A DNA stretch of 64,000 nt, taken from NCBI RefSeq assembly GCF_026072635.1, contig NZ_AP023081.1, positions 2,874,501-2,938,500 on the forward strand, given 5' to 3'. The position numbers and the translations under genes are program-made. The notes below the pieces were generated by a model. That model was given only the letters and a program-made list of their open reading frames with translations. It did not search any database and was not told the DNA's origin. This document shows, piece after piece, positions 1-7,807 of this stretch; the first letter of the stretch is position 1; every line of letters starts with the position of its first letter. This stretch comes from Pseudomonas solani. GTDB taxonomy: Bacteria > Pseudomonadota > Gammaproteobacteria > Pseudomonadales > Pseudomonadaceae.

Positions 1-381
1 TTCGGTGGCGGCTGCACCTACCTGGGCGGCCTGCCCAAGGACGTGCCGGCGGCCACCCGGCCCTACCTGGAGCGGGTGTTCCCGCAGCTCAAGGGCGTGC
101 AGATCGACTACGGCTGGGGCGGCCACATCGACGTGACCATGAAGCGCACCCCCGACATCGGCCGCCAGGGCCAGCGCTACTGGCTGCAGGGCTTCTCCGG
201 CCACGGCATCCTGCCAACCCTGGCCGGTGCCCGCGCGGTGGCCGACGCCATCCTCGGCGACGAACAGCTGCTGGCGCTCTACCAGGGCCTCGACAACCCG
301 CGCTTCCCCGGCGGCTCGCTGCTGGCCGCACCGCTGGAAGCCGCCGGCAAAGCCTGGTATCGCTTGCGCGACCTGGCCTGA
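1..381 (+). CDS. FAD-dependent amine oxidoreductase, C-terminal part (gamma-glutamylputrescine oxidase-like)
   Basis: This is the last 126 residues of a protein whose start lies outside the window; the frame is open from base 1. A glycine-rich start (FGGGCTYLGG), a GWGGHIDVT segment and the late FSGHGILPTLAGARAVADAI stretch match the C-terminal FAD-binding part of the DAO/PuuB family, which oxidises gamma-glutamylated amines and amino acids. The ligase, repressor, binding protein and agmatinase that follow make a polyamine substrate likely. The next gene starts 24 bases downstream on the same strand, so the two are probably co-transcribed. The exact substrate cannot be told from this fragment. 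Confidence 0.75.
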   Translation, partial: FGGGCTYLGGLPKDVPAATRPYLERVFPQLKGVQIDYGWGGHIDVTMKRTPDIGRQGQRYWLQGFSGHGILPTLAGARAVADAILGDEQLLALYQGLDNPRFPGGSLLAAPLEAAGKAWYRLRDLA

Positions 382-405
382 CGCCGGCACCGAAGGAGAT
401 TCGAC

Positions 406-963
406 ATGGACATGCAAGACGAGATCGAAGGCCTCGCGATCCTCATCCGCGACCTGCGCAAGCACAAGAACCTGACCCTGGGCGAACTGGCCGCGCGCAT
501 CGACCGCTCGGTGGGCTTCCTCTCCCAGGTGGAGCGCGGCCTGTCGCGCCCCACGGTGGCCGACCTCACCGCCATCAGCGAGGCCCTGGGCGTGCCCACC
601 ACCTACTTCTACAGCCTCAGCAAGCCCCGCGAGGTGCGCTGGGTGACCCGCCCCGGCGAGCGCCGCACGCTCTACTACGCCGGCGGCATCACCGACGTGC
701 TCGCCTCGCCGAACATGTCGGCCGGCTTCTCCATGCTCGAAAGCCACCTGGAGCCCGGCGCCACCAGCGGCGAAGGCCACCTGGACGACAGCTCCGAGCA
801 GGGCGGCTTCGTGCTCGAAGGCGAGCTCAGCATCTGGCTCGACGACGCCGAGGAACCGGTGGTGCTGCAGCCCAACGACAGCTTCCAGCTGCCGGCCCAC
901 GCGCAGTTCCGCTACGCCAACCTTTCCGATAAACCAACGCGGGTCTTATGGGTATTCACCTGA
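406..963 (+). CDS. XRE-family regulator with cupin sensor domain (PuuR-like)
   Basis: The 185-residue protein has an N-terminal helix-turn-helix at about residues 10-65 (LTLGELAARIDRSVGFLSQ, then LSRPTVADLTAISEALGV). A C-terminal cupin follows at about residues 105-180 (LEPGATSGEGHLD, then FVLEGELSIWL and a PNDSF strand). This is the architecture of PuuR and other repressors of polyamine and amino-acid catabolism, where the cupin senses the metabolite. AAGGAG lies 7 bases before the ATG. It sits between the oxidase and the ligase gene, so local autoregulation is likely. The ligand is inferred from context only. Confidence 0.85.
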   Translation: MDMQDEIEGLAILIRDLRKHKNLTLGELAARIDRSVGFLSQVERGLSRPTVADLTAISEALGVPTTYFYSLSKPREVRWVTRPGERRTLYYAGGITDVLASPNMSAGFSMLESHLEPGATSGEGHLDDSSEQGGFVLEGELSIWLDDAEEPVVLQPNDSFQLPAHAQFRYANLSDKPTRVLWVFT

Positions 964-964
964 A

Positions 965-1095
965 ATCCGGCCATAACCTGCTGCGCTCGGCCAGGCTGCG
1001 TTGAAACCAGGCTCGGACTGCTCGTTTACGGCTCGTAAACTCCGCGTCCTCGCCTGATTTCGCCTTGCCCGTCCTTCGCTCGCGACGGTTCTGAT
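965..1095. repeat. Dispersed palindromic element, copy 1
   Basis: An imperfect palindrome is centred on GTTTAC-GGCTC-GTAAAC near 1023-1039. Its outer arms are related to each other: CTGCGTTGAAACCAGGC on the left and GCCTGATTTCGCCTTGC on the right. A second diverged copy lies at 11548-11680. It fills the gap between the cupin regulator and the ligase gene and codes for nothing recognisable. Confidence 0.6.
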
Positions 1096-1138
1096 CCGAA
1101 TTTCCCCGCAACTCCCTGTGTGCGAAGGACAAGAAGAA

Positions 1139-2485
1139 ATGAATACGCAACATCCCGACCTGCTCGCCGAAGTGCGTGCCTTCCGTGCCCGGTACCCGGA
1201 GATCCGCTACGTGGACCTGATCTGCCTGGACATCCCCGGGCACTTCTACGGCAAGCGCTACCCGGTGGAGATGCTGGAGAAGGTCGCCGCCGGCGGCCCG
1301 CTGAAGCTGCCGCAGAACTGCGTGCTGCTGGGCACCCAGGGCGGGCTGTACCCCATCGGTGACTACTGCTTCGCCGACGGTGACCCGGATGCGCCGCGGC
1401 GCCTGGTGCCGGGCACGTTGAAGCCGGTGTGCTGGGAGCGCCAGCCCCTGGGGCAGATGCTGATCACCTCCGACGGCACCTCGGCGCCCATCGAGTTCGA
1501 GCCGCGCGAAGTGCTGGCCCGTGTGCTGCAGCGCCTGGCGCGCCGTGGCATCCGTCCGGTGGTGGCCTTCGAGCTGGAGTTCTACCTGTTCGACCGCACG
1601 CTCAAGGACGGCCTGCCACAGTTCCCCCGCGACGCCCTGTGCGACGACGAGGACGACCAGCCCAACATGCACATCGAGCGGCTGTCGCGCTTCTCCACCG
1701 TGCTCCACGAGATGGTCGAGGCGGCCAACCAGCAGGGCGTGGCGGCGAATGTGATGACCGCCGAACTGGGCCCGGGGCAGTTCGAGATCAACTTCGGCCA
1801 CTGCGACGACGGCCTGCAGGCTGCCGACTGGGCCGCCCTGTTCTGCCGCAGCACCCGAGGCGTGGCGCTGAAGCACGGCCACCGCGCCAGCTTCATGAGC
1901 AAGCCCTACCTGGACGCGCCGGGCAGCGGCATGCACGTGCACGTCAGTCTCTACGACGAGGCCGGTACCAACCTGCTCGACGCCGATGGCCAGCGCCCCC
2001 TGCGCCACGCCGTGGCCGGCTGCCTGGAGCTGCTGCCGCACTGCATGCCGATCTTCGCCGCCAACCACAATGCCTTCCGCCGCTACGGCGCCATGGTCAA
2101 CGCCGCCAGCCGCGCCAGCTGGGGCTTCGAAGATCGCGATGCGTGCATCCGCATCCCCGAATCCGACGGCCGCAACCTGCGCATCGAACACCGCCTGGCC
2201 GGCGCCGACGCCAACCCCTACCTGGTGCTGGCGGCCATCCTCACCGGCATGGAACACGGCCTCGACGCCGCGAAAGAGCCCATCCCCCCGCTCAACGAAG
2301 ACCGCTCCAGCGGCATCGACTTCCCCACCGACATGCCCGCCGCCGTCGCCGCCATGCGCCAGAGCGCTGCCGTCAACGAAGGCCTCGGCAGCGAGTTCGT
2401 GATGGTCTATTGCGAGAACAAGCGCCAGGAGTACCTCGACTTCATCAACGAAGTCAGCGCGCGGGAATATCGGTGGTACATGTAG
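1139..2485 (+). CDS. Glutamine synthetase family protein (probable gamma-glutamylpolyamine synthetase)
   Basis: The 448-residue protein keeps the catalytic features of the type I glutamine synthetase fold: ELEFYLF (metal binding), ELGPGQFEINF, GSGMHVHVS and a late NLRIEHRLAGADANPYL stretch. Members in Pseudomonas polyamine clusters (PuuA/PauA group) join glutamate to putrescine, cadaverine or spermidine using ATP in the cytoplasm, the first step of the glutamylation route. I chose ATG 1139 over an upstream GTG at 1118 because AAGGA lies 8 bases before it and the shorter start matches family N-termini. The flanking amine oxidase and cupin repressor support the role, but glutamine synthetase itself and other amine ligases share these motifs. 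Confidence 0.82.
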   Translation: MNTQHPDLLAEVRAFRARYPEIRYVDLICLDIPGHFYGKRYPVEMLEKVAAGGPLKLPQNCVLLGTQGGLYPIGDYCFADGDPDAPRRLVPGTLKPVCWERQPLGQMLITSDGTSAPIEFEPREVLARVLQRLARRGIRPVVAFELEFYLFDRTLKDGLPQFPRDALCDDEDDQPNMHIERLSRFSTVLHEMVEAANQQGVAANVMTAELGPGQFEINFGHCDDGLQAADWAALFCRSTRGVALKHGHRASFMSKPYLDAPGSGMHVHVSLYDEAGTNLLDADGQRPLRHAVAGCLELLPHCMPIFAANHNAFRRYGAMVNAASRASWGFEDRDACIRIPESDGRNLRIEHRLAGADANPYLVLAAILTGMEHGLDAAKEPIPPLNEDRSSGIDFPTDMPAAVAAMRQSAAVNEGLGSEFVMVYCENKRQEYLDFINEVSAREYRWYM

Positions 2486-2661
2486 CTGGAAGCTGGAAGT
2501 GTCCTGCGTAGGGTGGGTAGAGCGTAGCGAAACCCACGCGGTCGGCGTTCGACACGACGCCGAATGGTGGGCCGGTGAAGCGTGGTCCACCCGCTTGGAT
2601 GCCGGGTGCTCCCAGGCGTACGAAAGCTGCACAGCTTCTGGACTTCTGGCTTCCAGCTAAA
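2486..2661. repeat. Inverted pair of dispersed AGCTGGAAG repeats
   Basis: Directly after the ligase stop lies AGCTGGAAGCTGGAAG, and its inverted counterpart (CTTCTGGCTTCCAGCT) lies just before the convergent LysR gene. Between them is a TAGGGTGGGTAGAGCG...GGTCCACCC segment of a type that also appears near 9.5 kb. The same short sequence family recurs at 43335, 49558 and 54248. It probably acts as a bidirectional stem-loop between convergent genes. Confidence 0.5.
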
Positions 2662-2667
2662 TCAACT

Positions 2668-3567
2668 TCAAGCTCCGCCGAAGGCGGCCACCAGATCCTC
2701 GACGAACGCCTGCTGCGCTTCGCTGGGTTCGCGGCCGCGGTGGTGGGTGAGGCGGAATTCGACGTTGAAGCCCAGCCGCTCCGGGAGCAGGGCGCGGAGT
2801 TGCCCGCGTGCCTCCCAGGGCGCGGCGATGTGGCGGGGCAGGTAGCCGATGTGGGCGCCGGAGAGGATCAGCGCCAGGGTGCCTTCCACCTGCTCGGTCA
2901 CCGCGCTGCTGGCGGCGGACTGGAAGGGCTCGGCCTCGCCGATGAAGCGGTAGGGGTGCAGCACCCGGTCGCAGTGGCGCAGGTCGCTCTCGGTCACGCG
3001 CGTGCGGTCGAACAGCGGGTGCCCGGCGCCGCAGAACAGCAACTGCTCCTCGACGAACAGCGGCTGGTGCTCCAGCGCCTGCTGGTTGCCGGAGAAGTAG
3101 CCGATGGCCAGGTGCAGCTGGTCCTGCAGCAGGCGCCGCTCCAGTTCGGCGGGCATGGCGCTGAGCAGCTCGATGCGCACCGCCTGGCGGCGCGCGCGGA
3201 AGCGCCGGATGGCGTCGGCCAGGCGCTGCATCACGGCATCGTCGAGGGACTCGGAGAGGCCGATGCGCAGCTCGCCCAGGAGCATGTCGGCCATGCCCCG
3301 CGCCTCGCCCTTGAAGGTTTCGATGGCGCCGAACAGCCGCCGCGTCGCCGCCAGCACCTGTTCGCCCTTGGGCGTGAGGCGGAAGCCGGCCTTGCCCCGT
3401 TCGCACAGGCGAAAGCCCAGGCGCGTCTCCAGCTTGGCCATCTGTGTGCTGATGGTGGACTGGCCCACCCCCAGCGCACCCTGGGCGGCGCTGAAGCCGC
3501 CGCTTTCGACCACGGTGACGAACAGCCTGAGCAGTTGCAGGTCCAGGTCCTGGAGTTGGGCGAGCAT
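2668..3567 (-). CDS. LysR-family transcriptional regulator
   Basis: The 299-residue protein starts with a winged helix-turn-helix (LQLLRLFVTVVESGGFSAAQ, then VGQSTISTQMAKLETRLG and RLTPKGEQVL). A LysR substrate-binding domain fills the rest. The ATG at 3567 is preferred over upstream starts because it gives the standard LysR N-terminus and has TTGGAG about 6 bases upstream. It is divergent from the polyamine-type binding protein at 3678, with a 110-base shared promoter region, so control of that gene and of the agmatinase is likely. The inducer is unknown. Confidence 0.9.
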   Translation of the reverse strand: MLAQLQDLDLQLLRLFVTVVESGGFSAAQGALGVGQSTISTQMAKLETRLGFRLCERGKAGFRLTPKGEQVLAATRRLFGAIETFKGEARGMADMLLGELRIGLSESLDDAVMQRLADAIRRFRARRQAVRIELLSAMPAELERRLLQDQLHLAIGYFSGNQQALEHQPLFVEEQLLFCGAGHPLFDRTRVTESDLRHCDRVLHPYRFIGEAEPFQSAASSAVTEQVEGTLALILSGAHIGYLPRHIAAPWEARGQLRALLPERLGFNVEFRLTHHRGREPSEAQQAFVEDLVAAFGGA

Positions 3568-3677
3568 GTGAATCTCCAAACATCGATGGCGAGCGATGCC
3601 AAAGTAGAACACTTCATATTTATCCGAAGCAAAGCCTGGCGCAGGATCGCCCCATCACCGCTCCGGGAGCTTTCGCC

Positions 3678-4760
3678 ATGCGCCTTTCCCTGTTGTTCGC
3701 CCTGCTCGCCGCCTGTGTCCTGCCCGCCCATGGGCAGGACCGGGAGCTGAACCTCTACAGCTGGTCCGCCTACATCCCGCCCCAGGCGCTGGAGCGCTTC
3801 AAGGCCGAGACCGGCATCAAGGTGAAGTACGACATCTTCGACAGCGCCGAGGCCCTCGACGCCAAGCTGATGACCGGCGGCAGCGGCTATGACGTGGTGT
3901 TCCCCGCCAGCAGCGGCCTGGCGCGGGCGATCAAGGCCAATGCGGTGCAGCCGGTGCAGCGCGAGCAACTGCAGCACTACGCCAACCTCGACCCGCAGCT
4001 GCTGGCCAAGCTCGCCAGCGTCGACCCCGGCAACCGCTTCGGCGTGCCCTACACCTGGGGCACCATCGGCCTGGGCATCAATCGCGACGCGGTGCAGCAA
4101 CGCATCCCCGACGCACCGCTGAACAGCCTCGACCTGCTGTTCAAGCCCGAGTACGCCAGCCGCCTGAAGGACTGCGGCATCGCCGTGATCGACTCGCCCC
4201 AGGAGGTCATCAGCGTCGCCCTGCACTACCTCGGCAAGGACCCATACAGCACCGCCAGGGCCGACCTCGCGGCGGTCCACGGGTTGCTCACCGCGTTGCA
4301 GCCGAACCTGCGCTACGTCGGCGCCGGCAAGCACATCAACGACCTGGCCAAGGGCGAAATCTGCCTGGCGCTGACCTACAACGGCGACGCCGCCATCGCC
4401 GCCGAGCAGGCCCGCGAGGCGAAGATGCCCTTCGAGGTGGTCTACCGCATCCCCCGCGAGGGCACGCTGATCTGGTTCGACACCCTGGCCATCCCCGCCG
4501 ACGCGCCGCACCCCCAGGCGGCCCATGCCTTCATCGACTGGATGCTGCGCCCCGAGGCCATCGCCGAGCTGACCAACAGCCAGTTCTTCGCCAACGCCAA
4601 CCAGGCCGCCACGCCTTTGCTGGACCCGGCGGTGGCCAACGACCCGGACATCTACCCGCCCCAGGCCGTGCGCGACCGCCTGTTCGGCGAGCAGGAACTG
4701 ACCCTCAAGCAGCAGCGCGAGCGCACCCGCCTCTGGACGCGCTTCCGCACCCAGTACTGA
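3678..4760 (+). CDS. Periplasmic polyamine-binding protein, PotF/SpuD-like
   Basis: The 360-residue precursor has a signal peptide (MRLSLLFALLAACVLPAHG, cleavage before QD). The mature start ELNLYSWSAYIPPQALERF and the YDVVFPASSG and GVPYTWGTIGLGIN segments are typical of PotD/PotF proteins, which deliver spermidine or putrescine to an ABC importer. No permease or ATPase genes are adjacent, so it must serve a transporter encoded elsewhere or act as a sensor. GGGAG lies 8 bases before the ATG. The agmatinase gene begins 43 bases downstream, so agmatine or putrescine is a reasonable ligand, though this is inferred. Confidence 0.85.
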   Translation: MRLSLLFALLAACVLPAHGQDRELNLYSWSAYIPPQALERFKAETGIKVKYDIFDSAEALDAKLMTGGSGYDVVFPASSGLARAIKANAVQPVQREQLQHYANLDPQLLAKLASVDPGNRFGVPYTWGTIGLGINRDAVQQRIPDAPLNSLDLLFKPEYASRLKDCGIAVIDSPQEVISVALHYLGKDPYSTARADLAAVHGLLTALQPNLRYVGAGKHINDLAKGEICLALTYNGDAAIAAEQAREAKMPFEVVYRIPREGTLIWFDTLAIPADAPHPQAAHAFIDWMLRPEAIAELTNSQFFANANQAATPLLDPAVANDPDIYPPQAVRDRLFGEQELTLKQQRERTRLWTRFRTQY

Positions 4761-4803
4761 ACCCGCGCAGACGGGAAACACCCCACCGATGGAGCCCGAT
4801 GAC

Positions 4804-5766
4804 ATGGAACACGCCTACGACAACGACCAGGCCATCACCCGGCCGAGCCTGCTGGGCACGGCCGCCGAAGCCACCTACGCCGGCATCACCAGCTTCATGC
4901 GCCGGCGCTACAGCCGCGACCTCACAGGCGTCGACCTGGTGGTGAGCGGGGTGCCCTTCGACACCGCCACCACCAACCGCCCCGGCAGCCGCTTCGGGCC
5001 CCGCGCCATCCGCGCCGCCTCGGTGCAGATGGCCTGGGCGCGGCACTTTCCCTGGGAGTTCGACCCCTTCGACCACCTGGCGGTGATCGACTACGGCGAC
5101 TGCGCCTTCGACCACGGCACGCCGCAGCACACGCCGGAGGCGATCCAGGCCCACGCCGCGCACATCCTCGAGGCCGGCGCGGCGATGCTCACCCTGGGCG
5201 GCGACCACTTCATCAGCTACCCGCTGCTCAAGGCCCACGCCGCCAAGCACGGGCCGCTGTCGCTGATCCACTTCGACGCCCACAGCGACACCTGGCCGGA
5301 CGAAGAGGGCCAGCGCATCGACCACGGGACGATGTTCTTCCACGCCGCCCGCGAGGGCCTGGTGGACCCGGCGCGCTCGGTGCAGATCGGCCTGCGCACC
5401 ACCAATGACGACGTGATGGGCTTCCAGGTGCTGGACGCCCGCGAGGTGCACCGCCACACCCCGGAGCAGATCGCCGAGCGCATCCGCGCGCGGGTGGGGG
5501 ACAACCCGGTGTACCTGACCTTCGACATCGACTGCCTCGACCCGGCCTTCGCTCCCGGCACCGGCACGCCGGTGTGCGGCGGGCTCTCCAGCCACCAGGC
5601 GCTGGAAATCCTCCGTGGCTTGCGCGGCATCAACCTGGTGGGCATGGACGTGGTGGAAGTGGCGCCGCCCTACGACAACGCCGAAGTCACCGCCCTGGCC
5701 GGCGCCACCCTGGCCATGGAGATGATCTGCCTGTACGCCGCGCGGCATAAGTTGGGGGAACGGTAG
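4804..5766 (+). CDS. speB: Agmatinase / ureohydrolase
   Basis: The 320-residue ureohydrolase hydrolyses a guanidino compound, most likely agmatine to putrescine plus urea, in the cytoplasm. The manganese ligands are visible in GGDHF, HFDAHSDTW and DIDCLDPAFAPGTGTPV. Long stretches (VYLTFDIDCLDPAFAPGTG and NLVGMDVVEVAPPYD) resemble E. coli SpeB closely. ATG 4804 has GGAG 9 bases upstream; an in-frame ATG at 4789 has no ribosome site and would add five residues. Guanidinobutyrases of Pseudomonas share the fold, so the substrate is not proven. The product putrescine would feed the neighbouring glutamylation enzymes. Confidence 0.85.
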   Translation: MEHAYDNDQAITRPSLLGTAAEATYAGITSFMRRRYSRDLTGVDLVVSGVPFDTATTNRPGSRFGPRAIRAASVQMAWARHFPWEFDPFDHLAVIDYGDCAFDHGTPQHTPEAIQAHAAHILEAGAAMLTLGGDHFISYPLLKAHAAKHGPLSLIHFDAHSDTWPDEEGQRIDHGTMFFHAAREGLVDPARSVQIGLRTTNDDVMGFQVLDAREVHRHTPEQIAERIRARVGDNPVYLTFDIDCLDPAFAPGTGTPVCGGLSSHQALEILRGLRGINLVGMDVVEVAPPYDNAEVTALAGATLAMEMICLYAARHKLGER

Positions 5767-5776
5767 GCGCGGCTCT

Positions 5777-6056
5777 GTGGAAGCGAATTCATTCGCGAAC
5801 AAGGTGAAGCAAGAGCATCGCGGCTGAAGCCGCTCCCACAGGGGCTGCCACCTGTAGCCCGGACTTCAGTCCGGGGCCGGCGGTGATGTCGGCGAGGAGC
5901 GTTCGCGAGCAGAGCTCGCTCCTACGGAGGCGGTGCCAGGCAGAGGGATTCCCGGGCTGAAGCCCGGGCTACGGAGCGCTCTGGCTCGGTGGGAGCGAAT
6001 TCATTCGCGAACGAGGTGAAGCACGAGCATCGCGGCTGAAGCCGCTCCCACAGGGA
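5777..6056. repeat. Cluster of REP-like elements
   Basis: Two nearly identical units of about 67 bases occur in direct orientation at 5777-5842 and 5989-6055. Each holds GAATTCATTCGCGAAC followed by GCGGCTGAAGCCGCTCCCAC. Between them lie two further small hairpins (CCCGGACTTCAGTCCGGG near 5858 and CCCGGGCTGAAGCCCGGG near 5951). No gene is visible in 5767-6073. These are dispersed Pseudomonas extragenic palindromes between convergent genes. Confidence 0.75.
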
Positions 6057-6073
6057 GCTACGGGATAAGCCTG

Positions 6074-6106
6074 AAAAAAGCCACGGGCCCAAGGGTGGGC
6101 CCGTGG
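6074..6106 (-). terminator. Rho-independent terminator of the CoA-transferase gene
   Basis: On the minus strand a perfect 10-bp stem (CCACGGGCCC / GGGCCCGTGG) with a 6-base loop is followed by a run of six T. It begins right after the stop of the minus-strand CoA-transferase at 6109. Confidence 0.9.
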
Positions 6107-6108
6107 TT

Positions 6109-7671
6109 TCACGCACAACCGTCGATCATGGCGCGCAGGCCCAGGCGGGCCTCCTGGAACAGCCGCGCATCCATCAGCCGGGGTTGGTTGACGAGGGGAC
6201 GGAAGTCCATGCGGGCAAGGATGTCGCGCTCGATGTCCACGCCCGGGGCGACCTCGATCAGCTCCAGGCCCTCGGTGGTGAGGCGGAACACGCAGCGCTC
6301 GGTCACGTAGAGCACCGGCTTGCCGGCTTCGGCGGCGAGGCGGCCGGCGAAGGTGCGGTGCTCCACCTCGCGGACGAACTTGCGCAGCTCGCCGTCCTGC
6401 ACGATGCGCAGGGCGCCGTTCTCGATGCGGATGTCCTGCGGGCCGGCGCTGAAGGTGCCGACGAAGACCACCGCCTTGGCGTTCTGGCTGATGTTGATGA
6501 AGCCCCCGGCGCCGGCCAGGCGCGTGCCGAACTTCGACACATTGAGGTTGCCCGCCGCATCCGCCTGGGCCAGGCCGAGGAAGGCGAGGTCCAGGCCGCC
6601 GCCGTCGTAGAAGTCGAACTGGTAGGGCTGGTCGATCAGCGCGCTGTGGTTGCAGGCCGCGCCGAAGTCCAGGCCCGAGGCCGGCACGCCGCCGATCACG
6701 CCGGGCTCGGCGGTGAGGGTGAGCAGGTCGATCACCCCTTCTTCCGCCGCCACCGCCGCCACGCCCTCGGGCATGCCGATGCCCAGGTTCACCACCGCGC
6801 CGGGCTTGAGCTCCAGGGCGGCACGGCGGGCGATGAGCTTGCGCAGGTCCAGCGGCATGGGAGGCAGGCTGCCCTCGGGCACCCGCACCTCGGCGGCGAA
6901 GGCCGGGTTGTAGGCGGTGGCGAAGGTCTGTTGGTGATGCTCCGGCGCGGCCACCACCACGCAGTCGACGAGGATGCCGGGGATCTTCACCTGGCGCGGG
7001 TTGAGCGAGCCACGGGCGACCACCCGCTCCACCTGGGCGATCACCAGGCCGCCGGAATTGCGCGCGGCCATGGCGATGGCCAGGCTCTCGATGGTCAGCG
7101 CCTCGCGCTCCATGGTCAGGTTGCCGTCCTCGTCGGCGCTGGTGGCGCGCACCACCCCGACGTGGATGGGGAAGGTCTTGTAGAAGAGGTAGTCCTCGCC
7201 GTCGAGGGGCATGCGCCGCACCAGCTCCTCGGTGGTGCGGGCATTGAGCTTGCCGCCGCCGTGCTCGGGGTCGACGAAGGTGCCGAGGCCCACCCGCGAC
7301 AGCTGCCCCGGCTTGCCGGCGGCGATGTCGCGGAACAGCTGGGAGATCACCCCCTGGGGCAGGTTGTAGGCCTCGATGCGGTTCTCCACCGCCAGCTTCT
7401 GCAACCCCGGCACCAGCCCCCAGTGCCCGCCGATCACGCGGCGTACCAGCCCCTCGTGGGCCAGGTGGTTGAGGCCCCGGCCCTTGCCGTCGCCCTGGCC
7501 GGCGGCGTAGACCAGGGTCAGGTCGCGCGGCGCCTGCTCGGCCTGGAAGCGTTGCTCCAGGGCGATGGCGATGGCCTCGGCGAAACCGATGCCGACGAAG
7601 CCGCCGGTGGCCAGATGGGCGTTGTCGGGGATACGCGCCACCGCCTCGGCGGCGCTCATCACTTTGCTCAT
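6109..7671 (-). CDS. Fused acyl-CoA:acetate/acetoacetate CoA-transferase
   Basis: The 520-residue protein is a family I CoA-transferase with the alpha and beta halves in one chain, the length and form of YdiF/propionate CoA-transferase. An N-terminal glycine-rich segment (ATGGFVGIGFAEAIA), the alpha/beta junction region (NLGIGMPEGVAAVA) and the active-site glutamate motif TAEPGVIGG are present. It would move CoA between acyl-CoA and a short-chain or keto acid. GAGG lies 6 bases before the ATG. It follows the GntP permease gene on the same strand and probably shares its sigma-54 promoter, which suggests use of a hydroxybutyrate- or acetoacetate-like acid; the substrate is inferred. Confidence 0.88.
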   Translation of the reverse strand: MSKVMSAAEAVARIPDNAHLATGGFVGIGFAEAIAIALEQRFQAEQAPRDLTLVYAAGQGDGKGRGLNHLAHEGLVRRVIGGHWGLVPGLQKLAVENRIEAYNLPQGVISQLFRDIAAGKPGQLSRVGLGTFVDPEHGGGKLNARTTEELVRRMPLDGEDYLFYKTFPIHVGVVRATSADEDGNLTMEREALTIESLAIAMAARNSGGLVIAQVERVVARGSLNPRQVKIPGILVDCVVVAAPEHHQQTFATAYNPAFAAEVRVPEGSLPPMPLDLRKLIARRAALELKPGAVVNLGIGMPEGVAAVAAEEGVIDLLTLTAEPGVIGGVPASGLDFGAACNHSALIDQPYQFDFYDGGGLDLAFLGLAQADAAGNLNVSKFGTRLAGAGGFINISQNAKAVVFVGTFSAGPQDIRIENGALRIVQDGELRKFVREVEHRTFAGRLAAEAGKPVLYVTERCVFRLTTEGLELIEVAPGVDIERDILARMDFRPLVNQPRLMDARLFQEARLGLRAMIDGCA

Positions 7672-7712
7672 GTCATACCTCGAGCGTGGAATTGGGGGCG
7701 GCCTGCTTCTCC

Positions 7713-7799
7713 CGTGGGAGCGGCTTCAGCCGCGAAGGGCCGCGCAGCGGACCCGGGGCGCCCCTGCGGGCCGCATCGCGAATGAATTCGCTCCCACGA
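7713..7799. repeat. REP-like inverted pair between permease and CoA-transferase
   Basis: GTGGGAGCGGCTTCAGCCGCGA at the left and TCGCGAATGAATTCGCTCCCAC at the right are the two arms of the same element found at 5777 and 5989, here in the opposite orientation. It lies inside the presumed two-gene transcript. Confidence 0.7.
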
Positions 7800-7807
7800 G
7801 CCGCACA

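Noticed and set aside
956..2632. 558-residue minus-strand frame opposite the ligase
   Set aside because: A GC-codon artefact of the glutamine synthetase-family gene on the other strand.
6103..7785. 560-residue plus-strand frame opposite the CoA-transferase
   Set aside because: Antisense of a well-supported enzyme; the protein is His/Ala/Gly-rich with no recognisable fold.
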